DNA of 45,210 bases from Pseudomonas sp. Q11. Its GTDB lineage: Bacteria; Pseudomonadota; Gammaproteobacteria; Pseudomonadales; Pseudomonadaceae. Where the stretch lies: contig NZ_JAKNQY010000002.1 of assembly GCF_024494355.1 (NCBI RefSeq), positions 415,850-461,059 of the forward strand, in the 5' to 3' direction. The number at the start of each line of letters is the position of its first letter. The stretch's first letter is position 1. The position numbers were made by a program, and so were the translations under genes. Shown here one piece after another: positions 16,989 to 24,732 of this stretch. The notes under the pieces are model-generated. The model saw only the letters and a program-made list of their open reading frames with translations. It did not search any database and was not told where the DNA came from.

Positions 16989-17082
16989 CCCTGTGGGAGC
17001 GAGCCTGCTCGCGACGGCGGCAGCACATACAACATCGATGCAAGCTGAACCACCGCTATCGCGAGCAGGCTCGCTCCCACAG
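16989..17082. repeat. REPIN between xylF and xylG
   Basis: CCTGTGGGAGCGAGCCTGCTCGCGA and its inverted partner TCGCGAGCAGGCTCGCTCCCACAGG flank a spacer with CATCGATGCAAGCTGA. Within the xyl operon such a hairpin could protect the upstream xylA-xylF mRNA from 3' decay and give more binding protein than ATPase. Confidence 0.85.
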
Positions 17083-17111
17083 GTCTCATTCAACCCAGGG
17101 TTGTCCCAATA

Positions 17112-18113
17112 TCACTGCCCGGCGATCTGCGCCTTGGTGTAGAAACCATCCTTCTCCAGCAGGTCGATGTTGTCCTTGGTCAACGGGGTCGGGGTGAGCA
17201 GGATGGTGTCGACTTTCTTGCTGCCATTGTCGTATTGCGAGGTGTAGGTGGGTTTCTCGTTACGCGCCAGTTGCACCGAGAGCTTGGCCGCTTCGGTGGC
17301 GATCAGTTTCAGCGGTTTGTAGACGGTCATGGTCTGGGTGCCATCGATCACCCGCTTGACCGCCGCCAGGTCGGCGTCCTGGCCCGAGATTGGCACCTTG
17401 CCGGCCATTTTCTGCGCCGCCAGTGCCTGGATGGCACCGCCTGCGGTAGCGTCGTTGGAGGCGACGATGCCATCGATCTTGTTGTCGTTCCGGGTCAGGG
17501 CGTTTTCAACGATGCTCAAGGCTTCGGTGGGGTTCCATTCCTTGACCCACTGTTGCCCGACAATCTTGATATCACCCCGGTCGATGGCCGGTTGCAGCAC
17601 TTTCATCTGGCCTTCGCGCAGGACCTTGGCATTGTTGTCCGTGGGCGCGCCGCCGAGCAAAAAGTAGTTGCCCTTGGGCGCTGCTTTCAACACGCCGCTG
17701 GCCTGCATCTCGCCGACTTTTTCGTTATCGAAGGAAATGTAGGCGTCGATGTCGGCATTGAGGATCAGTCGGTCGTAGGACACCACCTTGATCCCGGCCT
17801 TCTTGGCTTCCGCTACGGCATTGGTCAGCACGGTGGCATTGAACGGCACGATGACGATCACATCGACGCCACGGGAGATGAGGTTTTCGATCTGGGAAAT
17901 CTGCTTCTGCTCGTTGGCATCGGCCGACTGGACGAAGACTTTGGCGTCCATTTTTTCCGCCGCCGCGACGAAATAGTCACGGTCCCTGGACCAGCGCTCC
18001 AGGCGCAGATCATCGATGGAGAAACCGATCTTGGGGTTAGTAGCGTCGGCCATGACCGGAAGCGAGAGCAGGGCCAGGGCGCCGGCGAGCAGCGTGAGTT
18101 TCAGTTTTTTCAT
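17112..18113 (-). CDS. xylF: D-xylose-binding periplasmic protein XylF
   Basis: 333 residues from ATG 18113. The open frame continues to 18311, but the signal peptide MKKLKLTLLAGALALLSLP with cleavage near VMA fixes the start. The mature protein (NPKIGFSIDDLRLERWSRDR, then ISGQDADLAAVKRVIDGTQT) matches the XylF branch of Peripla_BP_4 xylose receptors. It captures D-xylose in the periplasm for XylGH. Its leader has an exact Hfq/Crc-type AACAACAA site at 18124-18138. It is transcribed with xylA upstream across a 145-bp gap. Confidence 0.95.
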   Translation of the reverse strand: MKKLKLTLLAGALALLSLPVMADATNPKIGFSIDDLRLERWSRDRDYFVAAAEKMDAKVFVQSADANEQKQISQIENLISRGVDVIVIVPFNATVLTNAVAEAKKAGIKVVSYDRLILNADIDAYISFDNEKVGEMQASGVLKAAPKGNYFLLGGAPTDNNAKVLREGQMKVLQPAIDRGDIKIVGQQWVKEWNPTEALSIVENALTRNDNKIDGIVASNDATAGGAIQALAAQKMAGKVPISGQDADLAAVKRVIDGTQTMTVYKPLKLIATEAAKLSVQLARNEKPTYTSQYDNGSKKVDTILLTPTPLTKDNIDLLEKDGFYTKAQIAGQ

Positions 18114-18123
18114 GGTGGTGCGT

Positions 18124-18138
18124 CCTTTTATTGTTGTT
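18124..18138 (-). promoter_or_regulatory. Hfq/Crc (CA-motif) site before xylF
   Basis: On the minus strand AACAACAATAAAAGG ends just at the ribosome-binding site of xylF. AACAACAA is an exact match to the AAnAAnAA Hfq/Crc target pattern, at the position where Crc-Hfq blocks ribosome loading. Confidence 0.65.
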
Positions 18139-18258
18139 CGAAAGACACTGCCTGACGATGAACGTGGGCCGGTAGAACTGTAGAGACTCCCGGGGTGCCG
18201 CGGGCAGAGATTTGTCGCGAGAATGTAACAACCTCTGCGCAGCGAACGGGGCCGGGTA

Positions 18259-19575
18259 TCAGGGGTAGATGAACCGGTTGACCACGTTCTCGAGCATCTC
18301 TTGCCGACCACTCACAGCCTGCGGGTTGAGCGCGTTGTCGAAGGCGTGTTCGGCCAGTGAAGCGAGGCTGAACTCACCCGCCAGCACCGCCTGACCGAAC
18401 GGCTGCTGCCAGCCGGCGTAGCGTTGGTCCTTGAACTGCTGGAGGCGGTCGTTCTGCACCATCGCCGCTGCACGTTCCAGGGCCAGGGCCAGTACGTCCA
18501 TGGCCGCGACGTGGCCGTGGAACAGGTCAATCTCGTCCAGGCTCTGACGACGGACCTTGGAATCGAAGTTGAAGCCCCCATTGCCGAACCCGCCAGCCTT
18601 GAGGATTTCATAGGTGGCCAGGGTCATCTCTTCGACGCTGTTGGGGAACTGGTCAGTGTCCCAGCCGTTCTGCGGATCGCCACGGTTGGCGTCGATGCTG
18701 CCGAAGATTCCCAGGGAGACGGCGGTGGCGATCTCATGATGGAAACTGTGCCCGGCCAGGGTCGCGTGGTTGGCCTCGATGTTGACCTTGATCTCCTTCT
18801 CCAGGCCGAACTGTTGCAGGAAGCCGAACACCGTGGCGCTGTCGTAATCGTATTGGTGCTTGGTCGGTTCCTGCGGCTTGGGTTCGATCAGCAGATCGCC
18901 CTTGAAGCCGATCTTGTGCTTGTGCTCGACCACCATGCCCATGAAGCGGCCCAGTTGTTCGCGCTCGCGTTTCAGGTCGGTATTGAGCAGGGTTTCGTAA
19001 CCTTCGCGACCGCCCCACAACACGTAGTTGTCACCCTTGAGACGTTGGGTGGCGTTCATCGCACTGAACACTTGGGCCGCGGCGCAGGCGAACACTTGCG
19101 GGTCCGGGTTGCTGGCGGCGCCTGCGGCAAAGCGCGGGTTGCTGAAGCAGTTGGCGGTGCCCCACAGCAGCTTGACCCCGGTTTGTTCCTGGTGACGCTC
19201 CAGATGGTCGATCATCTGCGCGAAGTGGTTACGGTATTCCTTCAGCGAGTGACCTTCCGGGGCGACATCGGTGTCGTGAAAGCAGTAGTAGTCGATGCCC
19301 AGTTTGGAGAAGAACTCGAAGGCCGCTTCGGCCTTGCCGATGGCCAGCTCCATCGGGTCGCCGGCATGCTGCCACGGTCGCTGGAAGGTGCCGGCGCCGA
19401 ACACATCGGATCCCGGCCAGACAAAGGTATGCCAGTAGCACACAGCCATGCGCAGGTGCTCGCGCATGGGCTTGCCGAGCACGAGCCTGTCGGCGTCGTA
19501 GTGGCGGAAAGCAAGAGGCGAGTCGCTGGCGGGGCCTTCGTAGCGAACCTTGTCGATGGCGGGGAAGTACGACAT
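18259..19575 (-). CDS. xylA: Xylose isomerase XylA
   Basis: 438 residues, the usual length of class II xylose isomerases. It converts D-xylose to D-xylulose in the cytoplasm with divalent metal. Visible motifs are [12 protein letters not shown] with the catalytic His/Asp pair, [27 protein letters not shown] and GSIDANRGD, which hold metal ligands. The start is ATG 19575, with TAAGGAA before it, not the longer frame to 19692. It is the first gene of xylAFGH and is read divergently from xylR. No xylulokinase gene (xylB) is present here. Confidence 0.96.
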   Translation of the reverse strand: MSYFPAIDKVRYEGPASDSPLAFRHYDADRLVLGKPMREHLRMAVCYWHTFVWPGSDVFGAGTFQRPWQHAGDPMELAIGKAEAAFEFFSKLGIDYYCFHDTDVAPEGHSLKEYRNHFAQMIDHLERHQEQTGVKLLWGTANCFSNPRFAAGAASNPDPQVFACAAAQVFSAMNATQRLKGDNYVLWGGREGYETLLNTDLKREREQLGRFMGMVVEHKHKIGFKGDLLIEPKPQEPTKHQYDYDSATVFGFLQQFGLEKEIKVNIEANHATLAGHSFHHEIATAVSLGIFGSIDANRGDPQNGWDTDQFPNSVEEMTLATYEILKAGGFGNGGFNFDSKVRRQSLDEIDLFHGHVAAMDVLALALERAAAMVQNDRLQQFKDQRYAGWQQPFGQAVLAGEFSLASLAEHAFDNALNPQAVSGRQEMLENVVNRFIYP

Positions 19576-19584
19576 TGGCGATTT

Positions 19585-19597
19585 CCTTATTGTTCTT
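19585..19597 (-). promoter_or_regulatory. Hfq/Crc (CA-motif) site before xylA
   Basis: On the minus strand AAGAACAATAAGG includes AAGAACAA, an AAnAAnAA match, and overlaps the ribosome-binding site of xylA. It fits translational repression of xylose use when preferred carbon sources are present. Confidence 0.6.
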
Positions 19598-19729
19598 GGC
19601 GGTGTATCGATACTAACGCCGGCCTGGTGGCCGCTGATTATGAAAATCACCAAGGTACAGTGCGATTTTGAGTATTGAGATCCGACGGTCACGCGCCTAG
19701 TCTGTGGTCATCGGCCCAGGGTAAAAACC
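19598..19729. promoter_or_regulatory. xylA-xylR divergent control region
   Basis: The gap between the divergent genes contains GAAAATCACCAAGGTA and GCGATTTTGAGTATTGAG, AT-richer stretches with similar GATTTT/GAAAATC elements in opposite orientation (19639-19675). These are reasonable places for XylR half-sites and the two promoters, but no consensus was matched. Confidence 0.35.
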
Positions 19730-20914
19730 ATGAAAACCGTCCCGCCCGTTCACCGCATCGCGTTGTTGTTCAACGGCAGCAAGATCTACGACCGTGGCAT
19801 CATCAGCGGCATCGGCAACTACCTGAGCAGCACCCGCGCGTCCTGGGACCTGTTCCTTGAGGAGGATTTTCTTTGTCGGTTGAAAGGCATCGAGCGCTGG
19901 CAGGGCGACGGGATCATTGCCGACTTCGACGACCCGTTGATCGGTGAGGCGCTGGCCGGGATCGGTTTGCCAGTGGTGGCGGTGGGCGGCTCCTACCAGG
20001 ATGAGCGTGCCTATCCGAAGGGCATTCCCTATGTTGCCACCGACAATGATGCGTTGATGAAGCTGGCGTACGAGCACTTGATCGAAGCCGGGTTGACGCG
20101 CTTTGCTTGCTTCAGCCTGCCGCAAGCACAAGCCAATCGCTGGGCGCAGGAACGGGAAAACGCTTTTCGCCGGCTGCTGCAGCGCGATGGTCTGCACGCC
20201 GAGGTCTATCGCGGCATGGGCACCAGCGCGCCGCTCTGGGACAGCGCCGTGGAGCAGCAGATCGCCTGGCTGCAAAGCCTGCCCAAACCCATTGGTATCA
20301 TCGCCGTCAGTGACGCCCGCGCCCGGCAACTGCTGCAGGCCTGCCTGACCGCCGGAATCGCCGTGCCGGAGCAGGTGGCATTGATCGGCATCGACAACGA
20401 CCCCCTGACCCGCACCCTGACGCGGGTGCCGCTGAGTTCGGTGATCCAGGGCACCGAAACCATGGGCCGGACCGCCGCGCGCCTGCTCCATCAGATGCTG
20501 CACGGCATGCCGTCCACGGGTACGCAGGTGCTGATACCCCCGGATGCGATCAACGTACAGGCCTCGAGTCTGCATCAACCGTTAGGCAACCCTTACGTCA
20601 TGCAAGCACTGTTGTTCATCCGCCAATATGCCTGCCAGGGCATCAAGACCGCGCAGGTGGCGGCGTATGTGGGCGTGTCGCGTTCCTCCCTGGAGGCGCA
20701 CTTTCGCAAGGCGCGGGGCTGCAGCGTTCACGATGAGATCCTGCGCTTCAAATTGGCGGCGGCCGCCCAGGGCTTGGAAAATACTGACTCGGCGATTGCC
20801 GATATCGCCCAGAACTGCGGCTTCAAATCGGCGCAGTACCTGCACACGGTGTTTCGTCGAGAGTTTGGCTGTACGCCCCGCGAATATCAGCAGGGGGGCG
20901 GCATAGGTCGCTGA
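19730..20914 (+). CDS. xylR: Xylose operon activator XylR (AraC family)
   Basis: 394 residues. The N-terminal part (about 1-285) is a LacI/periplasmic-binding-like sugar sensor (HRIALLFNGSKIYDRGIISG, VALIGIDNDPLTR). The C-terminal part is an AraC-type double helix-turn-helix (AQVAAYVGVSRSSLEAHFRK, then IADIAQNCGFKSAQYLHTVF). This is the architecture of E. coli XylR, which activates xyl promoters with D-xylose. It is divergent from xylA, so it likely acts on the shared 150-bp region. Start: ATG after CCAGGGTAAAAACC. Confidence 0.93.
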   Translation: MKTVPPVHRIALLFNGSKIYDRGIISGIGNYLSSTRASWDLFLEEDFLCRLKGIERWQGDGIIADFDDPLIGEALAGIGLPVVAVGGSYQDERAYPKGIPYVATDNDALMKLAYEHLIEAGLTRFACFSLPQAQANRWAQERENAFRRLLQRDGLHAEVYRGMGTSAPLWDSAVEQQIAWLQSLPKPIGIIAVSDARARQLLQACLTAGIAVPEQVALIGIDNDPLTRTLTRVPLSSVIQGTETMGRTAARLLHQMLHGMPSTGTQVLIPPDAINVQASSLHQPLGNPYVMQALLFIRQYACQGIKTAQVAAYVGVSRSSLEAHFRKARGCSVHDEILRFKLAAAAQGLENTDSAIADIAQNCGFKSAQYLHTVFRREFGCTPREYQQGGGIGR

Positions 20915-20935
20915 AACCGACCTTCACCGCCCACA

Positions 20936-20956
20936 ACTATTGCTGGAAGCAATAGT
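20936..20956 (+). terminator. Perfect hairpin after xylR
   Basis: ACTATTGCT and AGCAATAGT pair over 9 bp around GGA, 22 bp after the xylR stop codon. There is no T-tract, so it may be a Rho-assisted terminator, a 3' stabiliser or a protein-binding palindrome. Confidence 0.4.
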
Positions 20957-21155
20957 GACCATTACGAAACACAAGTTCTGTTTTGTGGGCAATGCCTGGA
21001 AAATCCCTCCCATCGAACAGGCGGCTCAAGCAGTAGTGACGATGAGGTTTTACTCATCCGCTGACCACACACCAGATGCACTTGGCAGTGGCGGCCACCC
21101 GTAACGCAGCTCCGTTGCCTGATGAACCGAACCTTTTATTTTCAGGACCAGACCG

Positions 21156-21497
21156 ATGCGCCTTTTATTTGCGTCTTCCATGGCATTTGCCTCTTTGTTG
21201 CTCGCCGGTTGTGCCTCCGCGCCAAACGATCCGACCCTGACCTTGCAGACCAGCAAGACGCCGGCCCAATACGCCGACTGTGTTGTGCCGAAATTGCAGG
21301 ACAACGCGATGAGCCCGACCGTCTCCCAGAGTCAGCGCAGCTACCGGATCGTGGTGCCGAGCAAAGTCTCGGCGGACAACGTGCTGGAAGCCTACAAGGC
21401 CGGGACCGGCGGCAAGGTATTCATCTACGAACGGCATCTGCTGGCCTCCAGCTTCCTGCCTTCGAGTTTTGAACGCGCCGCGCAGGACTGCATCTGA
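21156..21497 (+). CDS. Small lipoprotein of unknown function
   Basis: 113 residues. A lipoprotein signal peptide ends in LLLAGC with the lipidated C19. The mature part is short and soluble (YADCVVPKLQDNAMSPTVSQ, SYRIVVPSKVSADNVLEAYK) and has two further cysteines that could form a disulphide. AGGA lies 9 bases before the ATG, and a strong terminator follows. It is probably anchored to a membrane facing the periplasm. The family is not recognised beyond similar Pseudomonas lipoproteins. Confidence 0.8.
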   Translation: MRLLFASSMAFASLLLAGCASAPNDPTLTLQTSKTPAQYADCVVPKLQDNAMSPTVSQSQRSYRIVVPSKVSADNVLEAYKAGTGGKVFIYERHLLASSFLPSSFERAAQDCI

Positions 21498-21559
21498 GTC
21501 CAGCCCGTACACGTTTTCCACAGTGCTCCTTTGGTTGGCCGCAACCAACCATTTTTTTG

Positions 21560-21592
21560 CCCCGCACCGAATTCGGTGGCGGGGTTTTTTTT
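21560..21592 (+). terminator. Rho-independent terminator after the lipoprotein gene
   Basis: CCCCGCACCGAATTCGGTGGCGGGG folds into a strong GC-rich hairpin with one bulged base and is followed by eight T (21585-21592). Confidence 0.9.
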
Positions 21593-21743
21593 GCCCGTGG
21601 GGAAGGGCGATTTCAGATTCACTTGAGTCCGCTGCCAAAGGGCGGTGGCTGGCCCCGGCGTTGAGGTTTGACGAGAGGCCCTGTAATCGGCATATTTGCT
21701 CGATGATGATAATTACTGCTCGTTTATGAAGGTTGTAGGCCCC

Positions 21744-22538
21744 ATGACTTCAACTCACGAAGTGTTTCCTGGCGAACGCCAGCAACGGATCAGCGAGCGT
21801 CTGGCCCTGTATGGTCGGGTGATTGCCGCCGATCTGGCCAACGAATTTAATGTCTCCGAGCATTCGATACGGCGCGATCTCGGCGTATTGGCGGCGGCGG
21901 GGTTATGCAAGCGCGTCTATGGCGGCGCCATTTTGTTGCCCGCCGTTGAAGGGCCTATGGCCGTTCGAGTACGGCAAAACGTCGAGCGCAAGGACAGCCT
22001 CGGTCTGGCGGCGGCCTCGTTGCTGAGGGCGGGACAGCATGTGTTCATCGATGCTGGCTCGACCAACCTGGCGATTGCCGGCGCCATCGATCCAAGCCTT
22101 AAGTTGACGCTGAGCACCAATTCTCCGTTGATTGCCGTGCAATTGATGAAGTTGCCCTGCGCTGAGGTGATCCTGTTGGGCGGGCGCGTGAACACGGCGT
22201 CGGGCGGGGTGATCGGGCTGGCGGCTGTGCAGCAACTGCGGCAGTTCAATGTTGACCTGTGTTTTCTCGGCGCTTGTGCCATCGACCCGGACAATGGCAT
22301 CACAGCGTTCGGCCTGGACGACGCGGAGTTCAAGCGCGCGGTGGTCGCGGCGAGCGGTCAGGTGGTGGTGGCCGTGACCAATGAAAAACTCTCCAGCATT
22401 GCCCACTATCAGGTGGCGTCGTGTGAAGAAGTTACCGCCCTGGTGGTGGAGCACGACGCGCCGGGTGAACGCCTGGAGCCGTTCCTGGGCAGGATTGCCA
22501 ACGTCATGAGCGCGCCCTGCGAACCGCGGCAGGCGTGA
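21744..22538 (+). CDS. DeoR/GlpR-family transcriptional regulator
   Basis: 264 residues from ATG 21744; ATG 21726 in the same frame is also possible. The N-terminal DeoR winged helix-turn-helix (about 10-65: RQQRISERLALYGRVIAADL, then SEHSIRRDLGVLAAAG) is followed by the sugar-phosphate-sensing domain with IDAGSTNLAIAGAI, LTLSTNSPLIA and VDLCFLGACAIDPDNG. Such proteins repress sugar genes and respond to phosphorylated sugars. It lies 118 bp upstream of the galactose dehydrogenase gene in the same direction and probably controls it. The effector is unknown. Confidence 0.85.
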   Translation: MTSTHEVFPGERQQRISERLALYGRVIAADLANEFNVSEHSIRRDLGVLAAAGLCKRVYGGAILLPAVEGPMAVRVRQNVERKDSLGLAAASLLRAGQHVFIDAGSTNLAIAGAIDPSLKLTLSTNSPLIAVQLMKLPCAEVILLGGRVNTASGGVIGLAAVQQLRQFNVDLCFLGACAIDPDNGITAFGLDDAEFKRAVVAASGQVVVAVTNEKLSSIAHYQVASCEEVTALVVEHDAPGERLEPFLGRIANVMSAPCEPRQA

Positions 22539-22631
22539 AGCGTTTGCTGTAGCGCCCACGACAATCAAGCGCATGTGCGGCGAGCCATTGTCCGCCACGC
22601 GATTTACCGCTAGTTTGCTGACCCATCAAAA

Positions 22632-22644
22632 GTACAAAAATAAT
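22632..22644 (+). promoter_or_regulatory. Hfq/Crc-like A-rich site before the galactose dehydrogenase gene
   Basis: GTACAAAAATAAT immediately precedes AGGAG (22646-22650). ACAAAAATAA is a partial AAnAAnAA match at the ribosome-binding site, so catabolite repression by Hfq/Crc is plausible here as for xylA and xylF. Confidence 0.45.
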
Positions 22645-22656
22645 CAGGAGTCATCG

Positions 22657-23583
22657 ATGCAACCGATTCGTCTCGGTCTGGTGGGCTACGGCAAGATTGC
22701 CCAGGATCAACACGTTCCCGCTATCCTAGCCAACCCTGCGTTCCAGCTGGTGTCTGTCGCTACCCAAGGGCAGCCCTGCGCCGGGGTGGAGAATTTCCGA
22801 TCTTTGGGCGAGCTGCTTGAAAACGGCCCGCAGGTCGATGCGATTGCGTTTTGCACACCGCCGCAAGGTCGATTCGCATTGGTGCAACAAGCGTTGGCCG
22901 CGGGCAAACACGTTCTGGTAGAAAAGCCGCCATGCGCCACGCTGGGTGAAGCAATGGCGTTGGTGGATCAGGTAGGCGAGCAGGGTGTCAGCGGTCTGTT
23001 CGCCTGGCATTCACGGTACGCACCGGGCATCGACGCCGCCCGTGACTGGCTGGCCAGCCGGACCCTGCAAAGCGTCAAGATCGACTGGAAGGAAGACGTG
23101 CGCAAGTGGCACCCGGGCCAGGCCTGGATCTGGCAACCTGGGGGGCTGGGTGTATTCGATCCCGGCATCAATGCGTTTTCAATCGTGACCCATCTGCTGG
23201 CGCTGCCGCTGTTCATTGAGTGCGCAGAACTGCGCGTGCCGAGTAACTGCCAATCGCCAATTGCCGCCAGCCTCAAGATATCCGATGCGCAACACCTCGA
23301 TGTCCGTGCGGAGTTCGATTTCGACCATGGTCATGACGAACTCTGGAGCATCGAGATCCGCTGCACCGAAGGCACCTTGCGCCTGGACAACGGTGGGGCA
23401 CTGCTGAGTATCGACGGCGTTCGCCAGACCGTTTCCCAAGAGGGTGAATACGCGGCGGTGTATCGGCATTTCCAACAGCTGATTGCTGACAAAGCCAGCG
23501 ACCTGGACCTGCAGCCGTTGCGGTTGGTGGCGGACAGTTTCTTTCTTGGCAGTCGGACTTTGGTTGAGCCGTTTTATGACTAG
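22657..23583 (+). CDS. gal: D-galactose 1-dehydrogenase (Gfo/Idh/MocA family)
   Basis: 308 residues from ATG 22657, which follows CAGGAGTCATCG; the frame to 22573 is not needed. The N-terminal Rossmann motif GLVGYGKIAQDQHVPAI is followed by the EKPP catalytic motif (HVLVEKPPCATL). The overall text closely resembles the galactose dehydrogenase described from P. fluorescens (EC 1.1.1.48). It oxidises D-galactose, often also L-arabinose, with NAD(P)+ to the lactone, the first step of a De Ley-Doudoroff-type route. No lactonase, galactonate dehydratase or KDGal genes are in the window. A DeoR-type regulator precedes it. Confidence 0.85.
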   Translation: MQPIRLGLVGYGKIAQDQHVPAILANPAFQLVSVATQGQPCAGVENFRSLGELLENGPQVDAIAFCTPPQGRFALVQQALAAGKHVLVEKPPCATLGEAMALVDQVGEQGVSGLFAWHSRYAPGIDAARDWLASRTLQSVKIDWKEDVRKWHPGQAWIWQPGGLGVFDPGINAFSIVTHLLALPLFIECAELRVPSNCQSPIAASLKISDAQHLDVRAEFDFDHGHDELWSIEIRCTEGTLRLDNGGALLSIDGVRQTVSQEGEYAAVYRHFQQLIADKASDLDLQPLRLVADSFFLGSRTLVEPFYD

Positions 23584-23694
23584 CCACTGAGGGGGGGCGA
23601 TTCTGGCCGTGCATATCCCATCCGGACCAGATTCCTCTGCCGCAAGTCAGCAGAGCAAAAGCCCGGCCGCTTCGCGCCCCTGCAGTCCCAGGCA

Positions 23695-24726
23695 TTATCC
23701 GCCGACACGAATGTGCGGCGTGACCGACATACCTACCCGCAATTTGGCTGCCGCGCTCTGATCGGGATCGATGCGAATGCGCACCGGCAAGCGTTGGACG
23801 ATCTTGGTGAAGTTGCCCGTGGCATTGTGCGGTGCAACGACCGAGTAGCTGACGCCGCTGGCCGGCCCCAGGCTTTGCACCGTGCCTTGCAGCGCCTCGC
23901 CCGGTAACGCATCCACCTCGATCTCCACGGTTTGGCCTGTCTTGACCCGCGCCAGTTGTGTCTCGCGAAAGTTCGCGGTGATGTACACGGCCTCCAGCGG
24001 AACGATTGCCAGCAAGGGTTTTCCTGCGTTGACGAAAGCACCGATGCGCACCGATTTTTGCCCGATCGTGCCGCTGATCGGTGCGGTGATTCGGGTATAG
24101 GACAGCTTCAGTCTCGCGAGGTCCAGCGCCGCCTGCGCGTGGGCGAGGGTTGCCTTGGCTTTTTCCAGATCGGCCTTGAGAATGTCTACCTGCTGCCGGG
24201 CGGCCTGAAGACCTGCCTGGCTTTTATCCCGACTGGCCAGTTGCACGCTCAATTGCGCTTCGGCCTGTTGCTGCGCTTGCACGGTTCCCGAGCCGTCGGT
24301 GGCCAGATTGCGATAACGGGCATGGTTGACCCTGGCCAACTTGAGCGCCGCCTCGTCAGCGGCGACCGCTGCCTGTGCCTGGCGTATGGCGGTGTCCTGT
24401 TGGATCAGGTGCGCTTGCAGGCTGGCGATGCCGGCCCGGGCGCTGGCGACCTGGGCTTTGCCAGCGTTCACGGTGGCAACGAAATCGCGGTCGTCGATGG
24501 TCGCGAGCAGGTCACCTTTGTTGACCGGCTGGTTGTCTTCGACCAGAACCGTCTCAACCGTGCCCGATACCTGCGGCGCAACCGTGGTGAAGTCGGCATG
24601 GACGTAGGCATCATCCGTGGACTGGGTCGATGCACTGGATTCGGGACGATTGAAATACAGCACGCCGCCGATTGCCACGGCAAGCAACACGGCACTGATG
24701 ATCTGGGCTTTCTTTGGCAAGGCCAT
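23695..24726 (-). CDS. Membrane fusion protein of an EmrAB-type exporter
   Basis: 343 residues of the HlyD/EmrA family. A single N-terminal membrane anchor (about 8-25, ISAVLLAVAIGGVLYF) is followed by a lipoyl-like half-domain, a long alpha-helical hairpin (about 85-200, alanine- and glutamine-rich) and the second lipoyl and beta-barrel parts (YTRITAPISGTIGQKSVRIG, VYITANFRETQLARVK). It bridges the inner-membrane MFS pump to the outer-membrane channel. It is the last gene of a three-gene operon and starts 6 bp after the MFS stop codon. Confidence 0.9.
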   Translation of the reverse strand: MALPKKAQIISAVLLAVAIGGVLYFNRPESSASTQSTDDAYVHADFTTVAPQVSGTVETVLVEDNQPVNKGDLLATIDDRDFVATVNAGKAQVASARAGIASLQAHLIQQDTAIRQAQAAVAADEAALKLARVNHARYRNLATDGSGTVQAQQQAEAQLSVQLASRDKSQAGLQAARQQVDILKADLEKAKATLAHAQAALDLARLKLSYTRITAPISGTIGQKSVRIGAFVNAGKPLLAIVPLEAVYITANFRETQLARVKTGQTVEIEVDALPGEALQGTVQSLGPASGVSYSVVAPHNATGNFTKIVQRLPVRIRIDPDQSAAAKLRVGMSVTPHIRVGG

Positions 24727-24732
24727 GGTGGG

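Noticed and set aside
17112..18311. XylF starting at 18311 (399 codons)
   Set aside because: The signal peptide beginning MKKLK at 18113 and the normal XylF length show the true start.
18424..19671. 415-codon plus-strand open frame opposite xylA
   Set aside because: Antisense shadow of xylose isomerase, without recognisable domains or ribosome-binding site.
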